The translations under genes and the position numbers were made by a program. The notes beneath the pieces were generated by a model that saw only the letters and a program-made list of their open reading frames with translations, had not been told where the DNA came from and did no database searches. From NCBI RefSeq assembly GCF_947172395.1, contig NC_069095.1, forward strand, positions 5,952,001 to 6,016,000: 64,000 nt of DNA. Reading direction: 5' to 3'. Shown in pieces: positions 35,341 to 48,500 of this stretch; the stretch's first letter is position 1, and each line of letters opens with the position of its first letter. This DNA is from Bicyclus anynana. Lineage: Eukaryota > Arthropoda > Insecta > Lepidoptera > Nymphalidae.

Positions 35341-36146
35341 TTTTTATTTAATTTTATGTTTTGCTGATAATAATGTTATTACAAAGATCTCAATTGTGAT
35401 TTATAGGTTAAGTAAAAAACGAAAGTGCTTTTAAATTGTTAAGTGGCTAAAGTCTAGAAGCTAAGAGTCATTTATTTTGTTTAAAAAAATGTATAATGTG
35501 GTTTTTATGTTGGTTATATATGAATGAATGAATATTATTATTATATTTGTTTATAAAGAAGAAGAACTTCATTTACTTTGACATTTTACATATGAAGACT
35601 AGTTTTGGTTGACTAGTTAAGAATACTACATTTAAAAAAATCTGTTTGTCATAATATTAAAGGATTAATAATATGTTAAACTAAGTCTAAATACAGTTTT
35701 TATACATAGATAAAAAATATTACCTTTTATTTTAGGTTAAACACCCAACCGACCCACTGTGACCTGAAAACTGACTCACTGTATACACTATATAGGACAC
35801 AGTGGATCGAAAGCCATTTTTAATAAAAATATATATTTTTCAAAAACTATTAAGTATAATACATATATTTGTATACCGAAACGCAGCCAATTAGTCTACC
35901 TTTCTTCCACTAAAGTTTGACATCGATAGCTTTTATGGTTTTTGAGATATATGACTCGGAAAAAAGGGTGACTCACTGTTCCCACAATCACCCTACGTAC
36001 ACTAGATGGAGGAAGAGTAGCAAAGTATAGAGATACCTCGAATTCAGTTAGTAGAAATATTTCATTTTATGATACTCCTGGCATACGGATACCAATCATA
36101 AATGTTTTATATGTATGTATTGCACATGTCGGTACTCGGATCGAGA

Positions 36147-36152
36147 TTTATT
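36147..36152 (-). promoter_or_regulatory. Candidate poly(A) signal of receptor B
   Basis: On the minus strand AATAAA occurs about 420 bp beyond the receptor B stop (TGA at 36573-36571). It is the first clear canonical hexamer that I see downstream; the placement is tentative. Confidence 0.3.
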
Positions 36153-36570
36153 ATCAAGTTATAAATGAACGCATTCAAAGTCAAATATGCCAGTATCACA
36201 GACGTGATACTGGAACTAGAGTAGAAACTAAAATGGATTCTAAATGAATCATTCTCATCCAATCTGTTAACTACACCTATAGGGTAGGCACCTACAGATC
36301 CGCTTCGTTCGTATAACACGCATCGCATTAAACGGGTTTTTAATTCTTAGGTAGATTCGTGCGATCCGTACATTGCGGATCAGTGGACGCACTTGCACGA
36401 GTATGACTTATACAAATAACACTACGATCCGTTTGATGTGATGAGTCCGATACAAACGATGATGATGTGTGAACGCGTACCATTACTAGGAGCTTAGATG
36501 TTCAACAACATAACAGCAGCATTTTGTCATCAAACTAAAAAAATCTATAACAAATAAAAAAAATTGTATT

Positions 36571-39500
36571 TCAAGTATACTGTCTTCGTCTAGCGAACGC
36601 TACACTCAGGCTTCTAGACGAGTGTCTCGAGCCGTGAGACCGATGTGTCCTGTGAGTGTCAGTAGACCTCGCAGACCGGAGCGACATGATCTCATCCTTC
36701 TTCTCTAAGTCTAGATCATTTTCTATGACACTTAATTCCTTGGGTTGGCGTTTTACTGGCTTTATGTCGCCGCTGAATTTGAGCGCGAATTTCAGTTCTT
36801 CAATTAACTCGAACTTGAATGTTGTCTGTGAAAATATAATAACTATTTATTTAACCTTCCGTTTAACAAATAAAATAAAGAGATATAAATTTAAAGGTTT
36901 TTCTTAAGTCAGAAAACATTTATCGATTTAATCAAGATCTCCTCTTAGCATAAAGAGGCAATATGTCGACTTTTAAGTTTGTATAGAAATTCCCTTTACT
37001 TCCTTGCCACAATCATAATATCCCTCTTTAAATGTATATGTTCTCATATATCCCGATGGGACACGGATATTATTGGAGAAAGATCATGTGTTCTCCAAAG
37101 CACTAATACGAATGACTTCCAAAATAAGCTCTAAATGACATTTCGACGAAACCCAATGTCTTTTTGTTAGCGTACATTTTGAGTCTGACGTGCTTATGGT
37201 ACGAGTAACATTGGCTACTTAGCCCTTCAAACCAGACTACATTGCTCTTGGTGATATAAGTCAACGTCGAGTTCTTACACAAACAAGTTTACTAATATAT
37301 ACTAATAAAAAATATATAAAAATGCGAAAACACAAATTTGAATGAAAACCAATTTTGGTTTCGAATTTGGAAAAAGTTGGCATAATACTTACACCATATT
37401 TCACCGAACGTTTAAACACACCCCACAGCATGTCTAGTATTGATATCAGCAACCCGATAAGGCATCCTACCCCGAGAACCACGAACGCTCCTAACATATT
37501 CCTCATTCCCAGCTTCTTTTGTTCTTCATCACGTTTTTCCTGTACAAATGAAATATGTTTTATATAAAGAAGAAAGAAGAAAAAGCTATGTTTTTAAATA
37601 TTGCAATTCAGTGATAGTCTGTTGATATACAAATGATCGGGCGGGGATCAAACCCTAGCTTGACCTTGCGGATTAGAGTCTAGCCCTTTGAGGGCTAGAC
37701 TCAAATTCATCATTTCATTATCAATTCATTGCAAAATATAGCGTTTTGATAGAAGTCTGTGCCAGGAGTTTTGTGCAATGAGAGCAGGATTGTACCTTTG
37801 AACTTTCGGGTGTTAGTCCACCCTTTTACCTACACTTGTTAAGCCATTTCAGCTATTTAGGTTTTTTACTTGGATCAAGTTTTATTGTAATGGAATATTA
37901 CCCTTATATCGTATCAACTTCTAGAACAATCTCATTTGGGGAATAAAAACATGGATAATGTTCCATTACAAAATCTACCTGGGCATCATCTAGGCGAGTG
38001 CGTTCCATAATAGTATCTACGAGTACACTTACCTACCATCAGGTGAGATTGTAGTCAAGTGAGAGTTTACTTTATGAAAAAGTTATTAAAAAAATAATTA
38101 CCCCACATTTACCACCACCTCTCTTCTCTTTCCACCAAATTTCTTTGAGTTTCTGAATTTCACCTCTCTCTTTCAGAAGAAGTAGCGCACTGTCAATGTA
38201 TCTTTTGTATGGTGACTCTGGAAAATATTAATCATGCGTTATAACATCATAATTAGTTATTTTCAAACGATGAAAAAATGGAGAAAAGTGTTTAATTTGC
38301 TGCCCATAGTTTTTATTATGCATGACCATTGACCACGCTTAACTTTTCATACATAATATGTATAGTTGTCCAATTTTGATAAATCTTTTTTTTTGGTATT
38401 GGATTAGCAGACTTCACACAAGTAAAGAATTAAGAAAATTCTTAGGTATGCAGGTTTCCCCACTATAATTTTCCTTCACCGTTTGAGACACGTGCTAATT
38501 AGTTTTTTAATCCTTAACTTGGCAAATATCGTTTTTGTTTACTATTGAAATGAAATTTATACGGCGAAACCCTTATGATTTAAGAATGCCTAGAAAAAAA
38601 AACCGGTAAAATCCCATGCGGGTAAAAAACAAAATAAAGTTTTAAAGAAAATACATGTATCCTCTGAGATACACTGCCAAAAGGTCTGAATATGGCATAA
38701 CACTTCCAGTGTATCTATACAGATACGTTGCCAGGTTAACTATGACGTAAATCTAAATGATTGAAATGATAAAATTAGGTTAGCCAAATTTTCATGAATC
38801 TCTCATCCTTTCTCTCTCATTTGAAAAGAGTTAAAACTGCCTCCTTACTTAATTATTAATACCATATCATAAAAAATTTATGAAAAGTTTAAACAGAAAA
38901 GTCATTTTTTTCGGAAAGTTTTGCCCCAAGGCTAAGAGTCTGGCTACTGACCATATGATTGCGAATACTATCCCAAAGAAAATATAAAATAAACACTAAT
39001 TATTAATTCTATTGCTCTGTATTATGTGAATAAAGTTGACCAAATTTGATAAAGGGTCCTTACGTTTTTTCATGCCGATGCCGTAATTTTTGGAATCTAG
39101 CAGTCCGCCTACTTGTATTAAATCACAGTGTCGCTCTTTAGTATATTCTATTGACGTAGATTCCATAAAAAATGCGTAGTTTCCTTTCTCGGCTCTGCGA
39201 ATAAAAATATATTCTTTTATGTTCATAACATTGATGACCTTAAAAAAAATCTTTAGAGCTTTATCTTTGTTCTGTGATAGAAACAAAAACACTTCCGAAC
39301 GTAGAAATTCATTAATCCTATTTACATTATTTTTAATATTTTTATTTCAGCATTTTGTCGACGTGATTAATAATAAAGTAAGCTTTTTTTTTTTTTTTTT
39401 TTTTTTATCTTTATTTTAGGGAGCTGAGTCCATTTTGGACTATGCCGCTCCGTAAGGCCGCCTTTGAAACAATGCTAATAATTTAATTAATTACCTTAAA

Positions 39501-42500
39501 CTTTTCCTATAAAGCTGTAACAGCGCCCTGGCCTCCTCTGATTGAGGATGTGCCAGTGCGCTATTACAGCCCCCCACCTCTCTTAGTGCAGGAAATCTAA
39601 ACAGTACTTCCCGTCGCACTGCCTCGTTTCTGACACACTCCAACAACACGTGGTAGATGTCCTCTGGCCTGTCACAGTCTGGGCAATTTGGTGACGGAAC
39701 TTTTCCCATCAGGAAACCAAACGTGTTAGTTGGAATGTGTGCAGATCGGAGTCGCAGGGTATCAACAACGTCCTTTCGGTTAAGAGAGCAGTTGTTAATC
39801 CAGCTACTAATTGGTACTTGTTGGATGGTACGAAACCATATACCTTTATATTTTGAGCGCAAGTCGAAGTATTCATGCCACATATCATTGCATTTGTTCT
39901 TTACCAAACTTACACAGTCAGAATAACAAGGAGATACATACATTAAATCGCCATCATATGTAGCTTGATCTGCCAATTGATCTGCCCTGCTATTCCCGCT
40001 AATACCTATGTGTGATGGAATCCACTGAATTTTAATAGATTTATTTACAGATTTGAGGTATAAAATGACTTTAATAATTTCGTAAGCTACAGGTAGTCCT
40101 CGAAAATTCGAGGTGCATCTAGCTAGATGTTGAAGGGCACTTTTACAATCGGTTAGAATTACAAACTTATCAAAACTAATGGAACAAATATAAGACAATG
40201 CTTCAACAATGGCTAACAGTTCTACATGCATAATAGAAATATTAGACTGAATTTGAAATTTTGCCTCAACTCCTTGTTGTGGATCCAAGAATGCTGCACC
40301 TGAACTAATGGTGTTTTTAGAACCATCTGTGTAAATTTGGTAAAAATCATCGTACTTTCTCTCCAAATACTTAATACAGATTTCGTATAGATGTGTAATA
40401 TTATATTTATTTTTAGGTTGGTGAATATCCTCCACATTAAAATACAAAACATCATTAAGATCTATTTGGCTAACCCACAAATCCATACTATACATTTCTA
40501 ATTTATTACTTGTGTGTAGTAAAGTATCTACCCAATCACCTTGAACCGAAGCGAGTAAAGGAATCTTTCTTCTCTTCCAAAAATTAGGGGTAGATCTAGA
40601 TAACAATAGCTGTAAACAACTTATTAAGTCCTCTTTACTGGACAACGATTTGGATTTTAATAAAAATTTTCCTGCTAAGAAAATTCTACGAATGTTCAAT
40701 GGCTGTAAATTTAACTCTGTCTCCATAACATGGATAGGTGTACTTTTTAAGAAGCCACCTATAACTCGCATAGCCGTGTTTTGTACTCTGTCTAATTTAT
40801 TTAAATGAAAGTTACAGCTGTCGGAATATAGGAAACAACCATAATCTAATCGGCTCCTAATAATGGCTAAATATAGGCGTCGTAAATGACGAGGATGTAT
40901 TCCCCAACCTGACCCTGCTAATACTTTAAAAACATTAAGAAATTTCAAGGCCTTTTCTTTAATTTCTGCAATATGTTTAGTCCATCTTAATGATCGATCT
41001 AACCACATTCCTAAATACTTTACGTTAGTTTCTGTTTTAAGAGTTTGACTATTAATTTTAATTATGGCTGGAGATCTATTTGTTCCCTTTTTAAATACGC
41101 ATATATTACTTTTGGATGCAGATATTTCTAACCCTATCTCAGCTAATAAGACATATAATTTATTCAAAGCGTGTTGGACATGTTGAACACATTCATTAAG
41201 TTTTTTGTTAGAAGAGTATAAAGCAAAATCATCAGCGTACTGTAATACTTCAATATTGCAATTGGTAATTTGACTATATATATTAGATGTCACTATATTG
41301 AATAGTAAAGGTGATAAAGGGTCTCCTTGAGCTAAGCCTCGGCCAGTATTACGCGACGTAGAACAATGATTTGCTTTGATTTTCAAATTACGGTCTTTTA
41401 AAAATTCCCATAAATAATTACACACTTTAATACCTACACCTAAATTGTCTAACTTGCATAAAAGAGTACTTATATCAACATTATTGTAAGCGTTATCTAT
41501 GTCGATAAAACATCCTACTGTAACTTCATTTTTTGTAAATCCTAATTGTATTTGTGATACTAGCTTAGCTAGTCCATCGAAACAGGAATGACAATGTCTA
41601 AAACCTACAGAATTATGTGAAAATACATTATTTCTTTCCATAAACCATTCTAATCGTTTATTAATTATAGAATGAAAGATTTTACAAACACAAGAGATGA
41701 GGGATATCGGCCTTAAAGACGAGTAATTATCTAAATTTCGGCCTGGCTTCGGAATGGGTAAAATACTGATTTCCCGCCATTGCAATGGTACAAAACTAGT
41801 TGATAAAAATAAATTGTAAAGATTAATCAACCATTGTTTAGCAACTAATGGCATGTTATAAATCATGGAATATGAAATATCGTCGCATCCAGGAGCTGTA
41901 TCCTTTGTTTTTATTGATTTATTCAGTTCATGAATGGTAATGGGTGTTTCTAAAAGAGTGTTGTCGTTTGTAAATAATGGTTTACGAGGAGAAACGTAAT
42001 CCGGACACAAACTATGTAAAAGAGCGTTAGATTTATCAGCATCTACGTGATGGCGAGGGACTTTATGACCTTTCAGCCAACGCATACGATGCCACATATC
42101 GTTTGTCGATGTTACTTCATTAATTGATGAGCAAAATTTTTGATACGACTTATATTGTTCACGCCTAATATTTCTCTGTGTCTCTGCAACAGCACATTCT
42201 AAGTCCTTTAAATTTGTAGGCGTTGGATTACGTCTAAATTTACCTAATGCTAATCTTCTTTTGGCAACTGATTGAGACAGTTCAGGATTCCAATATTCTC
42301 TGGGTTTAAAATTACTTTGTGGATTTAAACAATATTTAATATAAGGGATATGTAGTTCAGCTGCTTGGTTAATATTATTAATAAATAAATTATATGCCAT
42401 CTGAGGATCTTCTGGGAAAACTAAGTCTTTAAATAAGTTATCAAGGTCTGAGTGATAACTTTCCCACTTGGCCAATTTAAAATTTCGTTTCTTCTCTATT

Positions 42501-45500
42501 TTAAAATTAGAGATGTAAGACGTGTTTATTCTAATTACAAAATGATCGCTACCTAGCGATTCATTTAATACCAGCCATCTTATCCTTAGTGCAATGTCAG
42601 GAGAGATTAATGTAATATCTGGCGAAGTCTCGCGTAATTGACCATCAACAAGTTGAAAACGAGTAGTGGAACCATCGTTTAGTACAATAAAACTACTATC
42701 GCTTATTGCATCAAGAAGTTGGGCACCTCTATGATCAGATTTACTTGACCACAAAGAGTGGTGTGCATTAAAGTCCCCAAGTATAATAGTATTGGTCATA
42801 TTGATGGAGAAAATTCTATCCCAATCAGCTTTCGTAGTTCTAATATTGGATGGGCAGTACACACAAATGACATTACGAATTATGTCACAATTACTTATTT
42901 TTACGTGTATTATTTCTATTCCAGGGTTGGGATGTTCTACTCTACACATGTATGACTGTAAAGATTTGTGAGTTAGTATAGCCACTCCGCCAAACGATTC
43001 GTCCCTATCGCAGCGAAATATGTTGTAATCTCTAACCTTGATACACCTTTCAATATCGAGCCAGGTTTCACATAACGCTGCAACATGAATCTTTTCTTGG
43101 ATTAACAACTGCTCGAATGCTTGTAATTTTGGACGTATACTGCGGGCATTCCACTGTACTAAGTTTAAATTAATATGTTTTTGGGCGTATTGATCCATAA
43201 CATTAAATTAACAAATTAACTACACTCTTAATCACTGGAATCTTTGTAATAATGTCATGAAATACAAATTTCACCCACTGCATAAAATATTTAAAACCTC
43301 TCTTTATCTTGTCCATCCAGGATTCATCTGTCTTACTAAATAATACTGTCTTGAGTTTTTCAAGTAAATACCTTAGGTAAACTTGAAACTCGGGTATAGT
43401 TTCCTCTTCTTTATCATCTCCTCTTTCACCAATATTTTCATCTCTCATTTTCGAATTTTTACTAGTCTCTGATTCACATTCCGACTCCGACCATTCCATT
43501 TCCTGCTGCTGGTTATCAATAGTAAAGAATATTTTCCTCTTTCTCCTTTTCTTCTTATTCTTCTTCTTTTTGTCATGTTCTTCACTCTTCGTAGTCCATT
43601 CTTCTGTTGTAGTTTTTCTTTCTTTTGTTGTTTTCTTATCCTCCTTGGTCTCTGATGTAGATGGCATTGACGTGGTTTGATAATCCATATTATTCTGATA
43701 CGATTTTTTAAATTGCGGTGGGGGGGAGGGGGGGACATATAGTAAACCTGCTTTCTGATATGTGCAATTAAACTCCGACATCAGTTGGCGGATTTTTTTC
43801 TCTTTCATGTAGACTGGGCAACTTTTTGATAACGAAATATGATTTCCACCGCAGTTACAGCATTTAAATGTGGTGCGGTCACAGTTTGCATGGTTCTCTC
43901 CACATTTCGGGCATCGAATTCTATTGGAAGGGCACATCTTGATGAGATGTCCAAATCGCCAGCACTTTGAACACTGGGTTACTGGAAACACAAATGGTTC
44001 CACTCGGATACGCATATGGTGCAGGTATATATAAGGAGGCAGTCTGGATCCTACAAAGCCAATTCTTAGCTTCTCGCTTGGAACCCACGTACCTTCATCT
44101 GTTCGGCGGTTTAAGCGTTTTACGGAAATTATAGCTTCATCAGATGAGACATTGTTTAACAGCTCTTCAACTGTTATTTCCAGTTCAATGTCTGAGACCA
44201 TTCCATATGATACCCCTACCTCCCAGGTTTTTTGGATTCTCCAGTTCAACCTCTTAAATTCCCCGTGGCTAATTAATTTATCCGCATTTACGACTTTATC
44301 AAAGTCCACTAAAATTTTAAACGGGTTTATATATCTAACGCGCGTAATGCCATCTATATCGTGCACTCGAAATAATTTTGCCAGCGCAAATTGTTTCGGT
44401 AATTTTTCTGCATGTGTAATACATACTTGGATTTTCAACTCAGTTTGATTTTGTCCTCTCTGTTTTCTCTTCGAATCTCTAGACACATTTTGCCACTCGG
44501 CCTCACTATCCTCGTCCTCCGTCATTCTACGCTTTCGCGACTCCTGTTGTATGTCCTCTAACTCCGACTCAACATAACACTCCTCACCGTCATTCATCGG
44601 TCCGCTAAATACCTACAAATGCAGATAAGCGGCCGGCGGCCGTCCGGCCGGTTCGCTAATAACACAATGAAACGAGACGTGTGCCCAGTAACAAGTGCGA
44701 CGCGCGACTGAAAGTAAGCTTATCTCACCAAACTGGGAGATGTAGACGGACTTAAATAGCGGTTCATCAGTTAAAATAGTTTTTCAGGACGTCACCCTAT
44801 AAATAATAACAAAGACCGCGTCGTATTTAGCGAAGGTTTTCTAAATGTTCGCCCTAAATAATAATGTTATAAGTACTTAGGTATTAAAAAAAACAATTCT
44901 TACTTGTCTACTCCAATATCGTTATCCGTAACAACCCAGCCTTTGGAAACCATTTTATTGTGCATTTCTTTGTATTTCGGATTTGTTGAGTACTGTGGAT
45001 AATTCATTTAATTAAATTAAACTGTAATTCGGTACATTCGGAGCTGCGTAAAATTTGTTTTTTAGTCGGGAAAGACTGTATTAGGAGTGGGTACGACAAT
45101 AGACCAATGGGACGTGTATCGAATCACCACCCTTTGGTGATGAGTTGGCCGCTCTTGGCGTTGAGCTATTGAGGCTATTTTATTTAAACTTGCGAATCTT
45201 CATACAATTTTCCTCCTCATCACCACCTTTAAGTTTCGTTTATGTGACCAAGACCTTATCTCGGAGAGAGAGAGAGAGAGGAGTTTTGATCGCTGCAAAA
45301 GTAGTAGTAGTAGTAGTAGTGAAAAAGTAGGTTCAGTACTTTTAGATATTATTTCTAACATTTTCATATCGTCATTGGACAGCCTTATAGTGTCATAGTG
45401 TATAGCGAATGTCGTGTTTAAATCTACGATGCAGTTTCACGCGATTTGCCCAATACAAGGTGATAACTATTTTTTAAAGTCTGTATCGATTCTATTATAG

Positions 45501-48500
45501 TTTCGATTCTAGGATTCGAAACCATGAATTAATATCGACAGTCACATAGATAATGGATTAACAGAATATTATATTTGTCGAGTTATCTATTCATTGTGCT
45601 ATCATCTAAAGTAATGTCATTCTAAGATGGGAGAGGGATGGATAACCAAGGCTAAAGCGTGCAAACGAGACCACACTTAGGCCAATTAAGAAAAAATCTC
45701 AAACAAGCCCAATCATACCTACCAGAGCTCAAGGGATGTTGTTCTATTATATTTTATTATATTATAAAGCGAATACTAGTACCTTGAAAAAGTCAATGGT
45801 AGATCCCGTTGTCTTAGCTCCGTAGGCTATATGTTTTTGTTCGTACAACTCGTCGACGGTTGTAAAAGGCATGACGTCCTTTTCTACTGTCAAAAAGGCA
45901 ACCAGTGTGCCAACGTAAGAGGCAACCATGACCATGGTGAAGAACCACCACACACTGGTTATGATACGAGGCGCTAGAGCACTGAAATGTAAATCTTAGA
46001 AATAAAATTCTATGTGTTTAGAAGTGAAGATGAAAGGGCAGCTTGTTGAAATACTAGTGGCGTAAATAACATCAACATAAACCCTACAGTATAGAGAGCG
46101 TTAGTAGATCAAATTTTCATTTCAATTGATGAAAATGTAAATTTTAGTAAGCACTTTTATATCAAAATTACTATTTTCTATAAAAAAATAGTATTTTCTT
46201 CTTTTCTTTTCCCTACTGAGAGATAACCCCTCTCGTTTACGAAACGAACATATAACACGTCTCGTACTTTCAACTGAAGAAACGAAAGAAAAAGTGGTGA
46301 CTAAAACTACGCAATCCGCACATTATGAGAGAGGGATATCACAAAAATATACATTTAAAAAAAAATAACTGCACTTACATTGGGGCAATTTCAGATCCTT
46401 GTTGCATGACGGAACCTATGATAAGCCATACAGAATTGGCAAAACTGAACTGGTTATTCAATTCCTCGGGTTGCTCGACACACGGCACGGGATTCTGCCA
46501 TTCTTTGTTCGAAATACGTCCAACGAAGATCATGATAACTCCAAGGGCTAATTGTACGAATACCATGTAATACCAAACCTGCAATATTTTATTTTTTTTT
46601 CTTATTCTTTACAAGTTAGACCTTGACTACAATCTCACCTGATGGTAAGTGATGATGCAGTCTAAGATGGAAGCGGGCTAACTTGTTAGGAGGAGGATGA
46701 AAATCCACACTCCTTTCGGTTTCTACACGGCATCGTACCGGAACACTAAATCGCTTGGCGGTACGTCTTTGCCGGTAGGGTGGTAACTAGCCACAGCCGA
46801 AGCCTCCCACCAGCCAGAGTTGGACAAATTAAGAAAATCTCAATCTGCCCAGCCGGGAATCGAACCCAGGACCTCCGTTTTGTAAATCCACCGCGCATAC
46901 CACTGCGCCGCGGAGGCCGTCGAACACACATTTTACAGTCATATCTACTTTTGAAGAAATAACTTAAACCACTTTTGAGCAGCAGTGACTTCTTTGCCAA
47001 CGGTAAAGTGTTTCTGGGTGCAATAACCAATCTCACAAGCTCAAAATATAAGTAAATACTTTCTTTCGGCGAAAAAAAGGCTTATTCTCTGCTAGGTAGG
47101 AAAGTCACCAAACCAATCAGTATGTTTTCGTAAAATTATAAAAATTACACACCACACCGTAATGACGCCAGTTCTTTAAGTTAGGTATTCAATAATTCAA
47201 TATCTAAATCTAATAACCTGACGATTTAAAAGTGCTTCTAAACTAAGCCTAATTGAAATATGACAGCAATTACTTAATACATTTACAGGATTACAGTTAC
47301 AGGGTTGTAACCTAACCTTTTTGCAGTGCAGTGGTAGCCCAGTGGATATGACCTCTGCCTCCGATTCCGGAGGGTGTGGGTTCGAATCCGGTCCGGGGCA
47401 TGCACCTCCAACTTTTCAGTTGTGTGTATTTTAAGAAATTAAATATCACGTGTCTCAATCGGTGAAGGAAAACATCGTGAGGAAACCTGCATATCAGAGA
47501 ATTATCTTAATTCTCTGCGTGTGTGAAGTCTGCCAATACGCATTGGGCCAGCGTGGTGGACTATTGGCCTAACCCCTCTCATTCTGAGAGGAGACTCGAG
47601 CTCAGCAGTGAGCCGAATATGGGTTGATGACGAACCTAACCTTTAAAAAGATTTCTCAGCATGAAGAAGTTAACTTAAAAAGCTAAACTATCTAACTAAT
47701 CTGAATTTGTTTTAACTCTGGTTTTACACGTAGTACTCGTATTAAAGAACTAAGCATTACTTTAAAAATGATGTTAACGCTTACGTTACCTCCTTAGAAA
47801 ACACTGCCATAAAGGAAAACATTTCAGGAGGTTGTTTGCTCGGCTCTTTGTAGAGTATACTGATACCCAAACTCATAAATGGCGTAGAAAAGTCGATTCC
47901 CTTCTGTCTCTCTGTTGTGATGGTAAGATCGCAAATAGCGAAATCTGCTTTCTGAAAATTATTATGATATTGTAAATTGTGTCACAATTTAAGCAAAAAT
48001 CAAAAACTAATGATTAAAATCGATCAAACCTACTTTGAGTAAAAGCTAAAATGTCCTTTAATTATTTAACTATTATCATATGTTATATACTCAGTTTTAC
48101 ACAATTTCCGCGAGAAACATGGATTTTTCCGGGACGAAAAGTAGCTTATGTGCTAATAAAATCTATATTCATTCCAAATTTCAGTCAAATCGGCCTAACA
48201 GCCGCAGTGTAAAGGCACACATAAAGCGCAGTGTAAAGAACAAACATATAAACACACATACAAACTTTCGCCTTTTTAATATTAGTGCGATGTGATAGGG
48301 TGATGTTAATTACCCCAATCTAAGTTTTTTGGTTTAAGCATTTGATTCTATTCATGATCGTACTTAACATTAATTCGGAAAAAGATCTGGAAAACGTTAC
48401 ACAAAACTTTTGCTAGCTAGTTAACATTGATAGGCATAATAAAAAATTTGAATTGAATTGAATTTGAAGCAGCAATATACATCTTTATGATACTCGTATA

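Larger units (their letters stand above)
34311..35996 (+). mobile_element. Decayed TIR DNA transposon with a pipsqueak-type HTH gene remnant
   Basis: Terminal inverted repeats GTAGGGTCATTGTGG.. (34311-34338) and ..CCACAATCACCCTAC (35969-35996) match at 24 of 28 positions. A TA dinucleotide sits one base outside each end, which hints at a TA target. The motif GACCCACTGT and its complement recur inside both ends (near 34330, 34719-34738, 35750, 35772), like subterminal transposase-binding sites. It encloses the helix-turn-helix pseudogene at 35034. At about 1.7 kb it is too short for a full transposase. A 'ctagcggacgcc'-type repeat fragment lies near 34795-34935. Confidence 0.7.
39385..44710 (-). 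mobile_element. Full-length RNase H-bearing LINE (I/LOA-like) in intron 13 of receptor B
   Basis: A complete non-LTR retrotransposon of about 5.3 kb on the minus strand, the same strand as receptor B. It starts at 44710 with CAGTCGCG, resembling the initiator-like starts of insect LINEs of the I and jockey groups. It has a 113-bp GC-rich 5' UTR, ORF1 (44597-43203), ORF2 (43198-39491) and a short 3' UTR, and ends in an A-tract (about 22 T on the + strand, 39385-39406). A perfect 10-bp duplication AAAGTAAGCT flanks it (39375-39384 and 44711-44720). Both ORFs are uninterrupted, so the insertion looks young and may still be active. The clade is inferred from the domain set (endonuclease, RT, RNase H, CCHC ORF1), not from a tree. 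Confidence 0.92.

Noticed and set aside
43445..43738. Minus-strand ORF of 97 codons inside LINE ORF1
   Set aside because: An out-of-frame shadow of the Lys/Pro-rich part of ORF1.
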